A DNA stretch of 60,119 nucleotides from an uncultured Lachnospiraceae bacterium (GCA_948441955.1 CAOJQZ010000007.1:1-60119), one strand, 5' to 3'; shown: positions 25,425-34,788, numbered from the stretch's first letter. Notes: generated from the letters alone by a model not told the origin. Made by a program: numbers and translations.

Positions 25425-27455
25425 TTAAATTATTACACTGGAAATTGTTTCATAATCTGACATTTTCTGAACATAATCATTTTTATTCTTTAAAAGCCAG
25501 TCACATGCCTCGTTTGCGGACTTAAGAACCTTTGCATCCTGGTATATGTCTCCCAGCCGGAAATCCATAAGGCCGCTCTGCCGGATTCCAAACAGATCGC
25601 CGGGGCCTCTGAGACGCAGATCCTCTCCTGCAATTTTAAACCCATCGTTTGACTTATTTAAAATTTCCAGCCGTTCCTTTGTTTCCTTTGCTCTGGAGCT
25701 GCTCATAAAGATGCAGTAGGATTGATACTTTCCCCGCCCCACTCTGCCTCGCAGCTGATGAAGCTGTGCCAGACCAAACCTTTCAGAATTTTCAATCATC
25801 ATAACCGTTGCGTTCGGCACGTCGATCCCCACCTCAATTACAGTGGTGGATACAAGAATCTGTATCTCGTTCCTGCTGAACCTGCCCATAATATCGTCCT
25901 TTTCCGCCTGACGCATCTTGCCGTGAAGAAATGCGGCCTGAATCTCCTGTCCCATTTCCTCCTGAAGCTCCCTGGTATAGTCCGTAACATTTTCTACTTC
26001 CAAATGTTCACTTTCTTCAACCATTGGACAGATAATATAACACTGCCGTCCTTCGGAGATCTGTTTTTTCATAAATGCATACGCCGTTTTGCGGTATCCG
26101 GTGTCTACCACACAGTTTTTGATTGGAAGTCTGTCTGCCGGAAGCTCATCGATAACAGAAATATCCAGCTCTCCGTAGAGAATAATGGCAAGAGTCCGGG
26201 GTATAGGCGTAGCGCTCATTACAAGGACATGGGGCACACCGCCCTTTTCCGCAAACATCTCTCTTTGCTTTACGCCAAAGCGATGCTGTTCATCTGTGAC
26301 CACCAGCGCCAGATTATCATATGTTACTGCTCCCTGGATGAGCGCATGAGTCCCAATAATAATTTTGGCAAGTCCGCATTCAATCCGGTCATAAGCCCTT
26401 CGTTTTTCCTTTGCTGACATAGAACCGGTAAGAAGCACCACATGGAGAGAAACACCGCAGGTGTTAAAAAGTCCGGTAATAGACTCATAATGCTGTCTCG
26501 CTAAAACTTCCGTGGGCGCCATCATAGCGGCCTGATAACCATTAAAAGCTGTATTCAGAAGCGCAAGTACCGCCACAATTGTCTTTCCGGAACCGACGTC
26601 TCCCTGAACAAGCCTTGACATCACTGTATCAGAAGCCATGTTTTTTTCTATTTCCAGCCATACCTTTTTCTGGGCATTGGTAAGCGCAAAAGGAAGCCTT
26701 CCTAAAAAATCATCCACCCTTTCATCCTTTTGAATTACATATTCATTTGCAAGCCGTTCATTTTTATCCTTGAGTTTTCGCAGAGATAATAGAAAAGTCA
26801 GAAATTCTTCAAATACCAGCCGTTCTCTTGCATGGTAAAATACTTCCTTATCTTCTGGAAAGTGGATTCCCCTTACTGCATAATTATACTCAGCCAGCCC
26901 ATATTTTAACCGAAGCTCTAAAGGCAGCGGATCCTTTGTAAGATTCAGATTGTCAATGACCTGACGCACCGCTTTTAATACTGCATTATTGGAAAGACCG
27001 GCGGTAAGCCCATAAACCGGCTGCATGGTATGAAGCTTTTCTTCATATTTTGCACTGGGATAAAAAATCTCGGGATGCTCCATTACAGCTCCGTTTTTTC
27101 TATGCACCACACGGCCTCTGAGCGTAATCAGTCCTCCTTCTGCAAGTGTATTTTTAAGAAACGGCATATTGAACCAGATTACCCTAAGCGTACCCGTGAT
27201 ATCCTTCACGTAAGCCGTTGTCACCTGCATCTGTCTGCTTCCCGATACCTGTACACGCCCGTAAAGCATGCCGGTTACCGTCATTGTTTTTCCTTCTTCT
27301 GCTTCACTTACGGGCACCGCCTCTTCATACACGTCGTATCCGCGCGGATAATACCGCAGGAGATCTCCTGCGGTATAAACACCGATTTTACCAAATAACT
27401 TTTCTGTTTTTTCTCCTATACCTTTTAATTCGCGAATCTTACTTTGCTCAATCAT
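25425..27455 (-). CDS. recG: ATP-dependent DNA helicase RecG
   Basis: 676 residues, full length. An N-terminal wedge/OB domain (residues 1-200) is followed by helicase domains with Walker A GDVGSGKT, the Walker B box DEQH, SATPIPRTL, and QLHQLRGRVGRG in motif VI. It reverses stalled replication forks and branch-migrates recombination intermediates. Third gene of the Asp23-FakA-RecG run, 5 bp after fakA, an order shared with Bacillus (yloU-yloV-...-recG). Confidence 0.96.
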   Translation of the reverse strand: MIEQSKIRELKGIGEKTEKLFGKIGVYTAGDLLRYYPRGYDVYEEAVPVSEAEEGKTMTVTGMLYGRVQVSGSRQMQVTTAYVKDITGTLRVIWFNMPFLKNTLAEGGLITLRGRVVHRKNGAVMEHPEIFYPSAKYEEKLHTMQPVYGLTAGLSNNAVLKAVRQVIDNLNLTKDPLPLELRLKYGLAEYNYAVRGIHFPEDKEVFYHARERLVFEEFLTFLLSLRKLKDKNERLANEYVIQKDERVDDFLGRLPFALTNAQKKVWLEIEKNMASDTVMSRLVQGDVGSGKTIVAVLALLNTAFNGYQAAMMAPTEVLARQHYESITGLFNTCGVSLHVVLLTGSMSAKEKRRAYDRIECGLAKIIIGTHALIQGAVTYDNLALVVTDEQHRFGVKQREMFAEKGGVPHVLVMSATPIPRTLAIILYGELDISVIDELPADRLPIKNCVVDTGYRKTAYAFMKKQISEGRQCYIICPMVEESEHLEVENVTDYTRELQEEMGQEIQAAFLHGKMRQAEKDDIMGRFSRNEIQILVSTTVIEVGIDVPNATVMMIENSERFGLAQLHQLRGRVGRGKYQSYCIFMSSSRAKETKERLEILNKSNDGFKIAGEDLRLRGPGDLFGIRQSGLMDFRLGDIYQDAKVLKSANEACDWLLKNKNDYVQKMSDYETISSVII

Positions 27456-27460
27456 TGCTG

Positions 27461-29149
27461 TTATTCTACTGCCAGCACATAATAATAAATCGGCTGCCCG
27501 CCGCAGTGCACGTCTACATCTACGTCCGGATAAAGCTCTTCAATCTCCTTTGTAAGCGAAGCAGCCTTCTCCTCGCTTACCTCTTCGCCGTAATACAGGC
27601 TGATAAGCTCTGATTCTTCATCCACAAGCTTCGCCAGCATTTCCTTGGCGGTCTCCTCCACGTCCTTTCCCACTGCAAGAATCCCGCTGTCGCCGATACC
27701 CATAATATCGCCCTCATGAATCTCCTTATCGTCAATATGGGTATCCCGCACCGCATAAGTAATCTGCCCGGATTTTACATTCTTTATCTCCTCGAGCATC
27801 GTTTCCTCATTTGCCGCCGCGTCTGCATCCGGCATAAAATTAATCATGGCGGTAATCCCCTGAGGCACGGTCTTTGTAGGTATTACAATTATATTTTTAT
27901 CCTCCACAAGCTCCTTCGCCTGATTTGCCGCAAGAACAATATTTTTATTATTGGGAAGTATAAAAATACTTTCTGCATTTACCTGTTCGATAGCATTGAG
28001 CATATCCTCTGTGCTGGGATTCATTGTCTGACCGCCCTCAATGATATAGTCTGCCCCAAGCTCCTTAAATATTTCATTCATGCCTGCTCCGATGGATACG
28101 GTAATAAAGCCCATAGGTTTTGCAGGCTCCGATCTCTTTTTCTTTTCCTCAGCTTTTGCCGTATCCCTTGCCGCCTGCTGGGCCGCAAGCTTCTGCGCAT
28201 CCCGAATCAGCTTTTCCTGATGCTCTTCCCTCATATTATCAATCTTCATACGGGAAAGCTGTCCAAAAGTAAGAGCCTTTTGAATGGCCAGCCCGGGATC
28301 ATTGGTATGGACATGAATTTTCACCACATCCTCGTCTGCAACACATACAATGGAATCACCGATAGAGGAAAGATATGCCTTAAGTTCCTGTTCATCCTTC
28401 TCTGTAAATTCCTTCTCCACTAATATAATGAATTCTGTACAATATCCAAATTTAATGTCCCCTGTATCCTGTATTCCTCCATTCATGGAAACCTTACCCG
28501 CCGCGGGAGCTATTTCGCTGTAATCTATTTCTTTCCCAAGAAATGCATCGTATGCACCGCGGAGTACTTCAAGAAGACCCTGTCCGCCGGAGTCTACAAC
28601 GCCCGCTTCCTTAAGAACCGGAAGCATCTCCGGAGTCTTCTCAAGAACCGTGGCAGCATGTTCAAGCACTGCCGGAATAAATTCCTCCAGATCTTCTGTC
28701 ACAAGCGCCATTTCCGAAGCCTTTTCTGCAATTCCGCTTGCCACCGTCAGAATTGTGCCTTCTTTTGGTTTCATAACTGCTTTATAAGCCGTATCCCGAG
28801 CCCTCTGACAGGCTGCGGCAAGACCTGCGGCATCTATCTCATTTTCCTCCCGGATGGATTTCGTAAAGCCTCTTAAAAGCTGAGATAAAATTACGCCGGA
28901 ATTCCCTCTCGCCCCTCTGAGAGAACCTGAAGAAATTGCTTTTGCAAGTTCCTTCATCCCAGGATTTTTCAGTGCGGTCACTTCCTTTGCCGCAGACATA
29001 ATCGTAAGCGACATATTCGTTCCGGTATCGCCATCCGGAACCGGAAATACATTCAATTCATTAATCATTTCCTTCTTCGCTTCAATATTCTGTGCGCCTG
29101 CAAGAAACATCCTAGCAAGCATATCTGCATTCATTGTTTTCGTAGCCAC
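27461..29149 (-). CDS. fakA: Fatty acid kinase catalytic subunit (DAK2 domain, YloV)
   Basis: 562 residues. The N-terminal DAK2/DhaL-type ATP-binding domain (residues 1-200) has NVFPVPDGDTGTNMSLT and GARGNSGVILSQLLRG. The middle domain (VVDSGGQGLLEVLRG, then HVHTNDPG) and C-terminal domain are those of FakA. FakA phosphorylates fatty acids bound to FakB (DegV proteins), feeding exogenous acids into phospholipids. No fakB is in the window. It follows the Asp23 gene by about 20 bp. Confidence 0.92.
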   Translation of the reverse strand: MATKTMNADMLARMFLAGAQNIEAKKEMINELNVFPVPDGDTGTNMSLTIMSAAKEVTALKNPGMKELAKAISSGSLRGARGNSGVILSQLLRGFTKSIREENEIDAAGLAAACQRARDTAYKAVMKPKEGTILTVASGIAEKASEMALVTEDLEEFIPAVLEHAATVLEKTPEMLPVLKEAGVVDSGGQGLLEVLRGAYDAFLGKEIDYSEIAPAAGKVSMNGGIQDTGDIKFGYCTEFIILVEKEFTEKDEQELKAYLSSIGDSIVCVADEDVVKIHVHTNDPGLAIQKALTFGQLSRMKIDNMREEHQEKLIRDAQKLAAQQAARDTAKAEEKKKRSEPAKPMGFITVSIGAGMNEIFKELGADYIIEGGQTMNPSTEDMLNAIEQVNAESIFILPNNKNIVLAANQAKELVEDKNIIVIPTKTVPQGITAMINFMPDADAAANEETMLEEIKNVKSGQITYAVRDTHIDDKEIHEGDIMGIGDSGILAVGKDVEETAKEMLAKLVDEESELISLYYGEEVSEEKAASLTKEIEELYPDVDVDVHCGGQPIYYYVLAVE

Positions 29150-29169
29150 TTTCCTATATCCTCCTCTTA

Positions 29170-29529
29170 CTAATCGATGACTCTCACACCTTCGATATAG
29201 ATATTAATTTTATCCACAGGCATTCCCGCAAATTCTTCTACACGATATTTTACATTACTGATCAAATTCTCAGTCACCGCAGAAATGCTTACCCCATATG
29301 CAACAATGATATGAAAATCAAGAGTTACATGATTATCATCGGAAATATCCACCTGAATGCCGCGGGTCAGACTCGCGCGCTTCAAAAGATGAACAAGGCC
29401 GTCCTTTACATTGACGGCAGCCATTCCAACAATCCCAAAACATTCCATAGCCACCGCACCGGCAAATTTTGCTATAACCTCCTGGTCAACGGTTATGATG
29501 CCGTGATCTGTACTCATACATCCTTTCAT
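29170..29529 (-). CDS. Asp23/Gls24 family protein (YloU)
   Basis: About 119 residues. The DUF322/Asp23 core is clear: GIITVDQEVIAKFAGAVA, CFGIVGMAAVNVKDGL and LDFHIIVAYGVSISAV. Members are membrane-associated cytoplasmic proteins linked to envelope homeostasis and are often next to fakA, as here. I place the start at ATG 29529, 8 nt after GGAGG; ATG 29517 is an alternative with AAAGGA close by, and the GTG at 29544 is inside the ribosome site. Confidence 0.88.
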   Translation of the reverse strand: MKGCMSTDHGIITVDQEVIAKFAGAVAMECFGIVGMAAVNVKDGLVHLLKRASLTRGIQVDISDDNHVTLDFHIIVAYGVSISAVTENLISNVKYRVEEFAGMPVDKINIYIEGVRVID

Positions 29530-29590
29530 AAATGAAACCTCCACTTCTACACATCATACAAAACGTATCTTTACGCAATATAACAACCAT

Positions 29591-29619
29591 ATTATACTCT
29601 GTTTTCCATTATATTACAA
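29591..29619 (-). promoter_or_regulatory. Promoter of the yloU-fakA-recG operon
   Basis: Minus-strand TTGTAA (29614-29619), 17 bp, TATAAT (29591-29596): ten of twelve consensus positions. Confidence 0.7.
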
Positions 29620-29638
29620 ACAAAAAATTTAAGTATAT

Positions 29639-29670
29639 AAAAAACTCAGATTCCGAAACCGAAATCTGAG
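29639..29670 (-). terminator. Terminator of rpmB
   Basis: CTCAGATT and AATCTGAG (8-bp arms, 10-nt loop) followed on the minus strand by six Ts. It lies 19 bp after the rpmB stop. Confidence 0.85.
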
Positions 29671-29688
29671 CTCATCTGCCTGTCTTAA

Positions 29689-29877
29689 CTATGCACGCTC
29701 TACTTTACCTGACCTAAGGCAAGAAGTACATACATACATCTTTTTCGTTCCGCCGTTTTCTGTCTTAACACGAACCGATTTTACATTAGACTTCCAAATC
29801 TTTGGTGTTTTTCTATTAGAGTGGCTTACATTGTTTCCAAAGTGAGCACCCTTTTCACAAATAGCACATTTAGCCAT
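29689..29877 (-). CDS. rpmB: 50S ribosomal protein L28
   Basis: 62 residues. The sequence starts MAKCAICEKGAHFGNNVSHS and continues RKTPKIWKSNVKSVRV, typical of L28. The cysteines C4, C7 and the later CTSC form the zinc-binding (C+) version of the protein. Start ATG after AGGAGG. Single gene with a terminator. In Bacillus rpmB also lies beside yloU-yloV. Confidence 0.97.
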   Translation of the reverse strand: MAKCAICEKGAHFGNNVSHSNRKTPKIWKSNVKSVRVKTENGGTKKMYVCTSCLRSGKVERA

Positions 29878-29987
29878 GACTGCACCTCCTAACGCTCCTA
29901 TATAGCTCGACCATACGAACTCACAACACTAATATCTTAGCAGATAGTGAGCGGAAATGCAAGTATTATTTCCAAATTTTCTAACAA

Positions 29988-30134
29988 TCAGCAGCAAAAT
30001 AAATTATACCCTGCCAGAATGCATAAAATTATACACAGCACCTCTACAAATGTATTCGGAAGTATCAAGGCCAGTATCATCCCTACAGCTACCCAAAACA
30101 AAGCAAACCCGATAATGCGTTTCAGGCGTACCAC
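29988..30134 (-). CDS. 48-residue hydrophobic membrane protein
   Basis: A short frame on the minus strand starting at GTG 30134 (AAAAGGA ten bases upstream) and ending in TGA at 29988. The product begins MVRLKRIIGFALFWVAVGMI, has two hydrophobic stretches (about residues 7-25 and 29-44) and ends YNLFCC. The basic start predicts a cytoplasmic N-terminus and a two-span hairpin in the membrane. Similar tiny proteins seem familiar from related Clostridia, but no function is known to me. It sits between gerW and rpmB. The overlapping plus-strand frame has no ribosome site. Confidence 0.6.
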   Translation of the reverse strand: MVRLKRIIGFALFWVAVGMILALILPNTFVEVLCIILCILAGYNLFCC

Positions 30135-30188
30135 CCTTTCGGAATCCTTTTAAGCCATCTTATGCACTCTCATGTGCAAAAATACCTT

Positions 30189-30578
30189 TTAAGCCTCGTC
30201 CTCGTTTAAAATATCCATTACATCACTTTCTGTGATCTTAGAGTCCTTTCCGGCAGAGAATCTGTCTACTACATCCGGAACCATATCCAGGATCTTTGTG
30301 ATCGTATCCTGATTCTTAACATTAACAAGTCTGGTTTGGCCATTCTGAATAACAAGCACCGCACATGGAGTCATCTTACCTCCGATGCCGCCTGCTCCTT
30401 TATCCTTCTTATCTGTCCCCCATGCACCTGCACCCACTGCAAAGGATACGTCTACCAGGGGAAGAATAATCGTATCTCCGATATGGATCGCATCTCCAAC
30501 CACTGTTTTGGACGTTACAACTCCCTCAATTCCTTTAAAAAGAGCCTCCACCGTTCCTTTAAAATTACTGTCCGCCAT
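30189..30578 (-). CDS. GerW/YtfJ sporulation protein
   Basis: 129 residues. The family core is visible: GTVEALFKGIEGVVTSKTVVG, GDTIILPLVDVSFAVGAGA and GGIGGKMTPCAVLVI. In Bacillus YtfJ (GerW) is a mother-cell/forespore protein needed for proper spore germination. The ribosome site AGGAGG is 8 nt from the ATG. It directly follows the DUF2953 gene, the ytfI-ytfJ pair known from Bacillus. Confidence 0.92.
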   Translation of the reverse strand: MADSNFKGTVEALFKGIEGVVTSKTVVGDAIHIGDTIILPLVDVSFAVGAGAWGTDKKDKGAGGIGGKMTPCAVLVIQNGQTRLVNVKNQDTITKILDMVPDVVDRFSAGKDSKITESDVMDILNEDEA

Positions 30579-30597
30579 ATCTTGCTCCTCCTACTCT

Positions 30598-31575
30598 CTA
30601 TAATTCAAAATTTTTAATATCTTTGTATGTTCTGCGGATATTCCTGCTCCAAATCAGGTTCCAGCATAAAAAAAAGAAATAACAGGCATAAACTTTTCCC
30701 TTAACCTCAGCGTGCCCTTTCAAAACTCTCTTTTCAAAATCCGGAATAAGCCTTACACTCTCTTCCAAAAACGGATACAGCATGCTAAGTCCCGCCAGTA
30801 CCTGCCCTGTTGTACACGGATCAAAAAATCCAAACCTCACTTCTAAGAGAAGCTCCTTAGGCTTCAGCCTCTTTACCAGCTTAAACAGCTCTCGTTTCCC
30901 TTTATGAAACGCCCCAACATGAGTCTCATCCCTGACAAATTCTAAGAGCCTGTCTTTTTTTTCTCTGAATCTTTTTATCCTGCTGCTTATATTACTGAAA
31001 AAATTCCGAATACTCTGAAGCAGACCTCTTACCTTTTCAAAAATCCTGTAAAGGAACCCCGGATTTTCCGCTGAAAAGCCTGTCCCTTTTTCAGAAGGTT
31101 CCTGCGCTTCTTCCATGCTTTCAAAAGCTTCATTGTCTCCGGATTTTGTTTCCGGAATTTTTTCCATGCTTTTTTTGTTTTCCTTTTCGCATTCCTCAGA
31201 CTCTTTTTCGAACGCATGATCCGCTTCAGATATTTGTGAAGCTTTTGTTTCTTTACCATCCGTCTCTTCGGTATTACTTTCCTCATGATTATTTTCTTCC
31301 TCCTTTATCTGTCCTCCGGTTTTCTTTATCCATAAAATCCTGATCCGCCATTTCAGCCTCTTTTCCTTATAAGAGATATCCAGTCTTACAGCTCTTAAAA
31401 ACCATGTAACACAGATTCTGCTTTTCAAGGACAGAAGATTTCCGTCACATTTACCCGAAGCTTCATAACGTACAGGCACAAAAAGAACAATACAGACCAG
31501 TAATACTACTATTCCCAATATTACCGCCAATATGACGCCTGCTATTTTCAAAATTAAGAGTAGTATATGTAGCAT
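30598..31575 (-). CDS. DUF2953 membrane protein (YtfI-like)
   Basis: 325 residues. A long N-terminal membrane segment (residues 5-33) is followed by VPVRYEASGKCDGN, a highly charged Glu/Lys-rich insert (residues 95-170), and a C-terminal DUF2953 core (LLLEVRFGFFDPCTTGQVLAGLS). A second, weaker hydrophobic stretch is near the end. The charged insert is longer than the core needs and looks disordered. Paired with gerW as in Bacillus, so a spore-related role is likely but unproven. Starts 1 bp after the previous stop. Confidence 0.83.
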   Translation of the reverse strand: MLHILLLILKIAGVILAVILGIVVLLVCIVLFVPVRYEASGKCDGNLLSLKSRICVTWFLRAVRLDISYKEKRLKWRIRILWIKKTGGQIKEEENNHEESNTEETDGKETKASQISEADHAFEKESEECEKENKKSMEKIPETKSGDNEAFESMEEAQEPSEKGTGFSAENPGFLYRIFEKVRGLLQSIRNFFSNISSRIKRFREKKDRLLEFVRDETHVGAFHKGKRELFKLVKRLKPKELLLEVRFGFFDPCTTGQVLAGLSMLYPFLEESVRLIPDFEKRVLKGHAEVKGKVYACYFFFLCWNLIWSRNIRRTYKDIKNFEL

Positions 31576-31576
31576 C

Positions 31577-31900
31577 TTATCCTTCCTGTTCTTTTTTTAG
31601 TATATAGCCGCGGATATCCGCGCCCTTTGTTTTATTATACACCTCTTTCGTAATTTCTTCCACTAATTCTAGTGTTTCCTCAAAACCTTTTCCAATTCCT
31701 ACCACAAAAAAATCTTTTTTCGGAAAATCCGGCTGAAGCAGCTGCGTACATGCATAAATCTCCAGCTGATTTCTCTTTGTCTCCGGCAGAGCAATAATAT
31801 GAATATCCGGCTGGAGCTTTTTTCTCTCCAGCCGCCGTATGACTTTATCCTTCTTTTTTTCCAAACTCCCGCTCAGATAAAGATACCGATAATATTTCAT
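31577..31900 (-). CDS. Conserved small cytoplasmic protein, unknown function
   Basis: 107 residues without signal or membrane segments. It opens MKYYRYLYLSGSLEKKKDKV and contains DIHIIALPETKRNQLEIY and DFFVVGIGKGFEETLELVEE, an alternating beta/alpha pattern. Start ATG after AAGGAAGG. Sits between the penicillin-binding protein and DUF2953 genes on the same strand. I do not recognise a named domain. Confidence 0.75.
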   Translation of the reverse strand: MKYYRYLYLSGSLEKKKDKVIRRLERKKLQPDIHIIALPETKRNQLEIYACTQLLQPDFPKKDFFVVGIGKGFEETLELVEEITKEVYNKTKGADIRGYILKKEQEG

Positions 31901-31935
31901 ACCGCCCTTCCTTTCACTTACATCCTTCGTAAAAT

Positions 31936-33486
31936 CTAATAATAATATGCATCAAAAATCTGCTTTGCCATGTTCACAGCGCTTGCAGTTCCGTCAGATG
32001 ACTCGATAATAATACTGATCACAAGCTCCGGATTATCCACATTGGACATACCCACAAACCAGGAATGATCCTTTTCCTCATCTGAGCTGTACTCCGCCGT
32101 ACCAGTCTTTCCTGCCGCCGTATAGCTCTGTCCGCTTAAGACAGAGGCTGTTCCATACTCTGCTGCTGACCTCATATAGTCCTTAAGCTGGGACGCTTCT
32201 TTAGAGGTCATCAGATCTCTATACTTTTCCGGTCTGTTTTTCCGAATTTCTGCTCCTTTATAATTGGTCACAGAATCAATAAGATACGGCTTCATAAGCG
32301 TACCGCCGTTAGCAATGGCAGAAGTAACAAGAGCCAGATGATAAGGACTTACCTGTGTCTGTCCTTGTCCCATGGCCGTCATCATGCGCTCTGCATCTGA
32401 AGCGCCCTTTTTAAGCCGAAACTCACTTTTACTGTACGGAAGATCACAGGGAAGCTTTGAATCAAACAGGAGCTCCTTTGCCGTATTGCGAAAAGCAGCA
32501 ATGTCAAGAGACTGACCAATATTACAAAAAGAAGTATTGCAGGAATAGGCAATACTGTCCCTGAAGCTCTCCTCTCCATGTACATTTCCATTATAACAGC
32601 GAATCGCCGTATCCGCCACTGTGATTTCTCCTGTACAGGAATACCCATAACTGTCATAATCTGCATCTTCCCTCATGTACTCTAATGCCGTCACAATTTT
32701 AAAAGTGGATCCCGGCGCATACTGTCCCTGGGTAGCGCGGTTAAGAAGCGCGCTGTTTTCTTCATCCGTACTGAGGTACTCCCAATTTTCCGCCACCCCC
32801 GCCGGATCAAAATCAGGTTTTGAAACCATTGCAAGTATTTTCCCTGTGGTCGGTTCCATAACAACAACCGCCCCCTTATAACTCCCAAGGGCATCGTAAG
32901 CAGCCTCCTGAAGCTTAGCGTCAAGTGTTGTCACCACGGTGTCTCCCATATTCTTTTTATCCTGAAATTCATTTTTTATCTTTTCAAGGAAAAATGCATT
33001 TGAAGTCAGAAGATCAAAATTAGCTAAAGATTCTATTCCGGTCTTTCCCTGTGCCGTATACCCTACTACGTGGGCAAACATATTGCCATATGGGTACTCT
33101 CTTGTCTCACTTCCATCCTCCGCCACACTGGTCTGCGCAAGGACATTGCCGTTTCTGTCAAGAATCTTTCCTCTCGTAATCCTTTCAGCAAATGAATCCT
33201 GTCTTGCATTATAAGGGCTTCTCACAACCTCCGTACCTTTTACTACATTAAAATACGCGATATAACCCATCATCCCGATAAAAAGTGCCACAAACACATA
33301 AGTAACTCTAGCGAATTCTTTGTTTCGGGCGCGCTTTTTCTTTGCCTTCCTCCGGTCTTCGCGGTTTGCTTCTCTTCGGTCTTTGCGGGACATCTCCCTC
33401 TTCTCTTCTTTTCTTCTTCTCTTCCTGTCTGCTTCTCTTTGCTCGTAACCTTTCTTTCTTCCTTCTTTCAATATCTTCTTCCTCAT
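31936..33486 (-). CDS. Penicillin-binding protein, class B transpeptidase
   Basis: 516 residues. The basic cytoplasmic N-terminus (about 60 residues, Arg/Lys-rich) precedes a membrane anchor VTYVFVALFIGMMGYIAYF (64-82), a dimerisation region and a transpeptidase domain. Active-site motifs: STFK in YAPGSTFKIVTALEYM, SCN in YSCNTSFCN, and KTGTAEY. Lacking the large head domain of other class B PBPs, it resembles the short PBP2/PbpA partner of FtsW/RodA enzymes. ATG 33486 has AAGGGA upstream; ATG 33393 is an alternative. Either way the gene overlaps the FtsW gene (by 179 or 86 bases). Confidence 0.9.
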   Translation of the reverse strand: MRKKILKEGRKKGYEQREADRKRRRKEEKREMSRKDRREANREDRRKAKKKRARNKEFARVTYVFVALFIGMMGYIAYFNVVKGTEVVRSPYNARQDSFAERITRGKILDRNGNVLAQTSVAEDGSETREYPYGNMFAHVVGYTAQGKTGIESLANFDLLTSNAFFLEKIKNEFQDKKNMGDTVVTTLDAKLQEAAYDALGSYKGAVVVMEPTTGKILAMVSKPDFDPAGVAENWEYLSTDEENSALLNRATQGQYAPGSTFKIVTALEYMREDADYDSYGYSCTGEITVADTAIRCYNGNVHGEESFRDSIAYSCNTSFCNIGQSLDIAAFRNTAKELLFDSKLPCDLPYSKSEFRLKKGASDAERMMTAMGQGQTQVSPYHLALVTSAIANGGTLMKPYLIDSVTNYKGAEIRKNRPEKYRDLMTSKEASQLKDYMRSAAEYGTASVLSGQSYTAAGKTGTAEYSSDEEKDHSWFVGMSNVDNPELVISIIIESSDGTASAVNMAKQIFDAYYY

Positions 33487-34780
33487 CTTCCCTTAATATA
33501 TACAGTCCCTGAATAATCGCAAACATAATAATCGTGCTGAGAAGCGAGCTTCCCCCGTAGCTGACAAGGGGAAGCGTCACGCCCGTATGGGGAATAAACT
33601 TCGTCACACCTCCGATAGTCAGAAAAACCTGAAAGATATAACAGGTTCCAAGTCCCAGCGCAACAAGCTTATAAAACAACGTATGAAGCTGCATGGCAAT
33701 ATTTAAAAACATAACATAGCAGCTTACACAGATTAAAATAATGCAAAGGGCAAAAATCAATCCCATTTCTTCAGAAATCGCAGAAAAAATAAGATCCGAT
33801 TCCACCACGGGAATCGTTTCCGGAGCCCCCTGATAAAGCCCCATGCCAAACCAGCTCCCTGTGGCAATTGCAAATAAAGACTGGGCCACCTGATAGCCTG
33901 CGCCGTCATATACTGCAAAAGGATCCTTCCATGCAATCACACGTACCCGCACATGATTAAAAATATAATATGCCGCCACTGACGCCGCGCTTCCCGCGCC
34001 AAGTCCCAGCGCAATATATAACGGCTGTCTGGTCGCCACATAAAGCATTACCAGATAAACAACAAAAATAATAAGGGCCGCTCCCAAATCCTTAGATGCT
34101 ACAAGGATTAAGACATGAAATGCCGCAAGGGCCGTTGTAATTACTATATTTTTAAACTCCATAGAAGCCTTAAAGCTGGAGGCCGCAAAAAATACAAACA
34201 CAATTTTTACAAGCTCAGAGGGCTGTATATTAATTCCGGCTATCTCAAAACCAAGCATCGCCCCGTTTGATACCCTGCCCACAACGATAACCGCGGCCAG
34301 AGAACATATCCCTACAATCGCATAAAGCTTCCTCCACTCAGACAACAGCTTGAACTTTCTGATAATAACAGGAACTGCCAGACTTAAGCCAATGGCCGCC
34401 GCCGCTATTACAAACTGCTTTACAGCGGTTCCATAATCCAGGCGGGTCAGCATGATCATTCCAATACAAAGAAGCATGCACATATTGTTAATCACAAGTC
34501 TTGATGCATTTGGATAGATATTTGTATACAGAAGTATCGCTGCTCCGAACAGCACTACCTGCATCAGATAGAATGCCATCAGCTTAAAATCCTCTGTCTC
34601 CAGATACATGACCAGATACGCAACAAGCTGTATTAAAAACATCAGTACATTCTGCTGAAGCAGAAGTCCTCTTTTCCTGTCCGGATCCTGATACCCGAAA
34701 ATACTGAAACATAGAAATGTATAAATTGTGATTAATATAATCATTAAATATTTCGATAACTCTACAATAATATTTACCAA
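33308..34780 (-). CDS. FtsW/RodA/SpoVE-family peptidoglycan polymerase
   Basis: 490 residues, about ten membrane segments. SEDS-family landmarks are QPSELVKIVFVFFAAS, VVESDLIFSAISEEMG and FIPHTGVTLPLVSYGGSSLL. The protein polymerises lipid II together with its class B PBP partner, encoded immediately downstream. The last 60 residues form a very basic tail (RRKKERLRAKRSRQEEKKKR) that overlaps the PBP start in another frame. Whether it serves septation, elongation or sporulation cannot be told from sequence. Confidence 0.9.
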   Translation of the reverse strand: MVNIIVELSKYLMIILITIYTFLCFSIFGYQDPDRKRGLLLQQNVLMFLIQLVAYLVMYLETEDFKLMAFYLMQVVLFGAAILLYTNIYPNASRLVINNMCMLLCIGMIMLTRLDYGTAVKQFVIAAAAIGLSLAVPVIIRKFKLLSEWRKLYAIVGICSLAAVIVVGRVSNGAMLGFEIAGINIQPSELVKIVFVFFAASSFKASMEFKNIVITTALAAFHVLILVASKDLGAALIIFVVYLVMLYVATRQPLYIALGLGAGSAASVAAYYIFNHVRVRVIAWKDPFAVYDGAGYQVAQSLFAIATGSWFGMGLYQGAPETIPVVESDLIFSAISEEMGLIFALCIILICVSCYVMFLNIAMQLHTLFYKLVALGLGTCYIFQVFLTIGGVTKFIPHTGVTLPLVSYGGSSLLSTIIMFAIIQGLYILREDEEEDIERRKKERLRAKRSRQEEKKKRREEGDVPQRPKRSKPRRPEEGKEKARPKQRIR

Positions 34781-34788
34781 GCTTTCAC

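Noticed and set aside
25722..26417. 231-codon plus-strand frame within recG
   Set aside because: Antisense to the conserved helicase motifs; no ribosome site and no domain.
27716..28423. 235-codon plus-strand frame within fakA
   Set aside because: Antisense shadow of a conserved gene.
29947..30153. Plus-strand 68-codon open frame between rpmB and gerW
   Set aside because: No ribosome site and no family-like sequence; the opposite strand holds a better hydrophobic frame (29988-30134).
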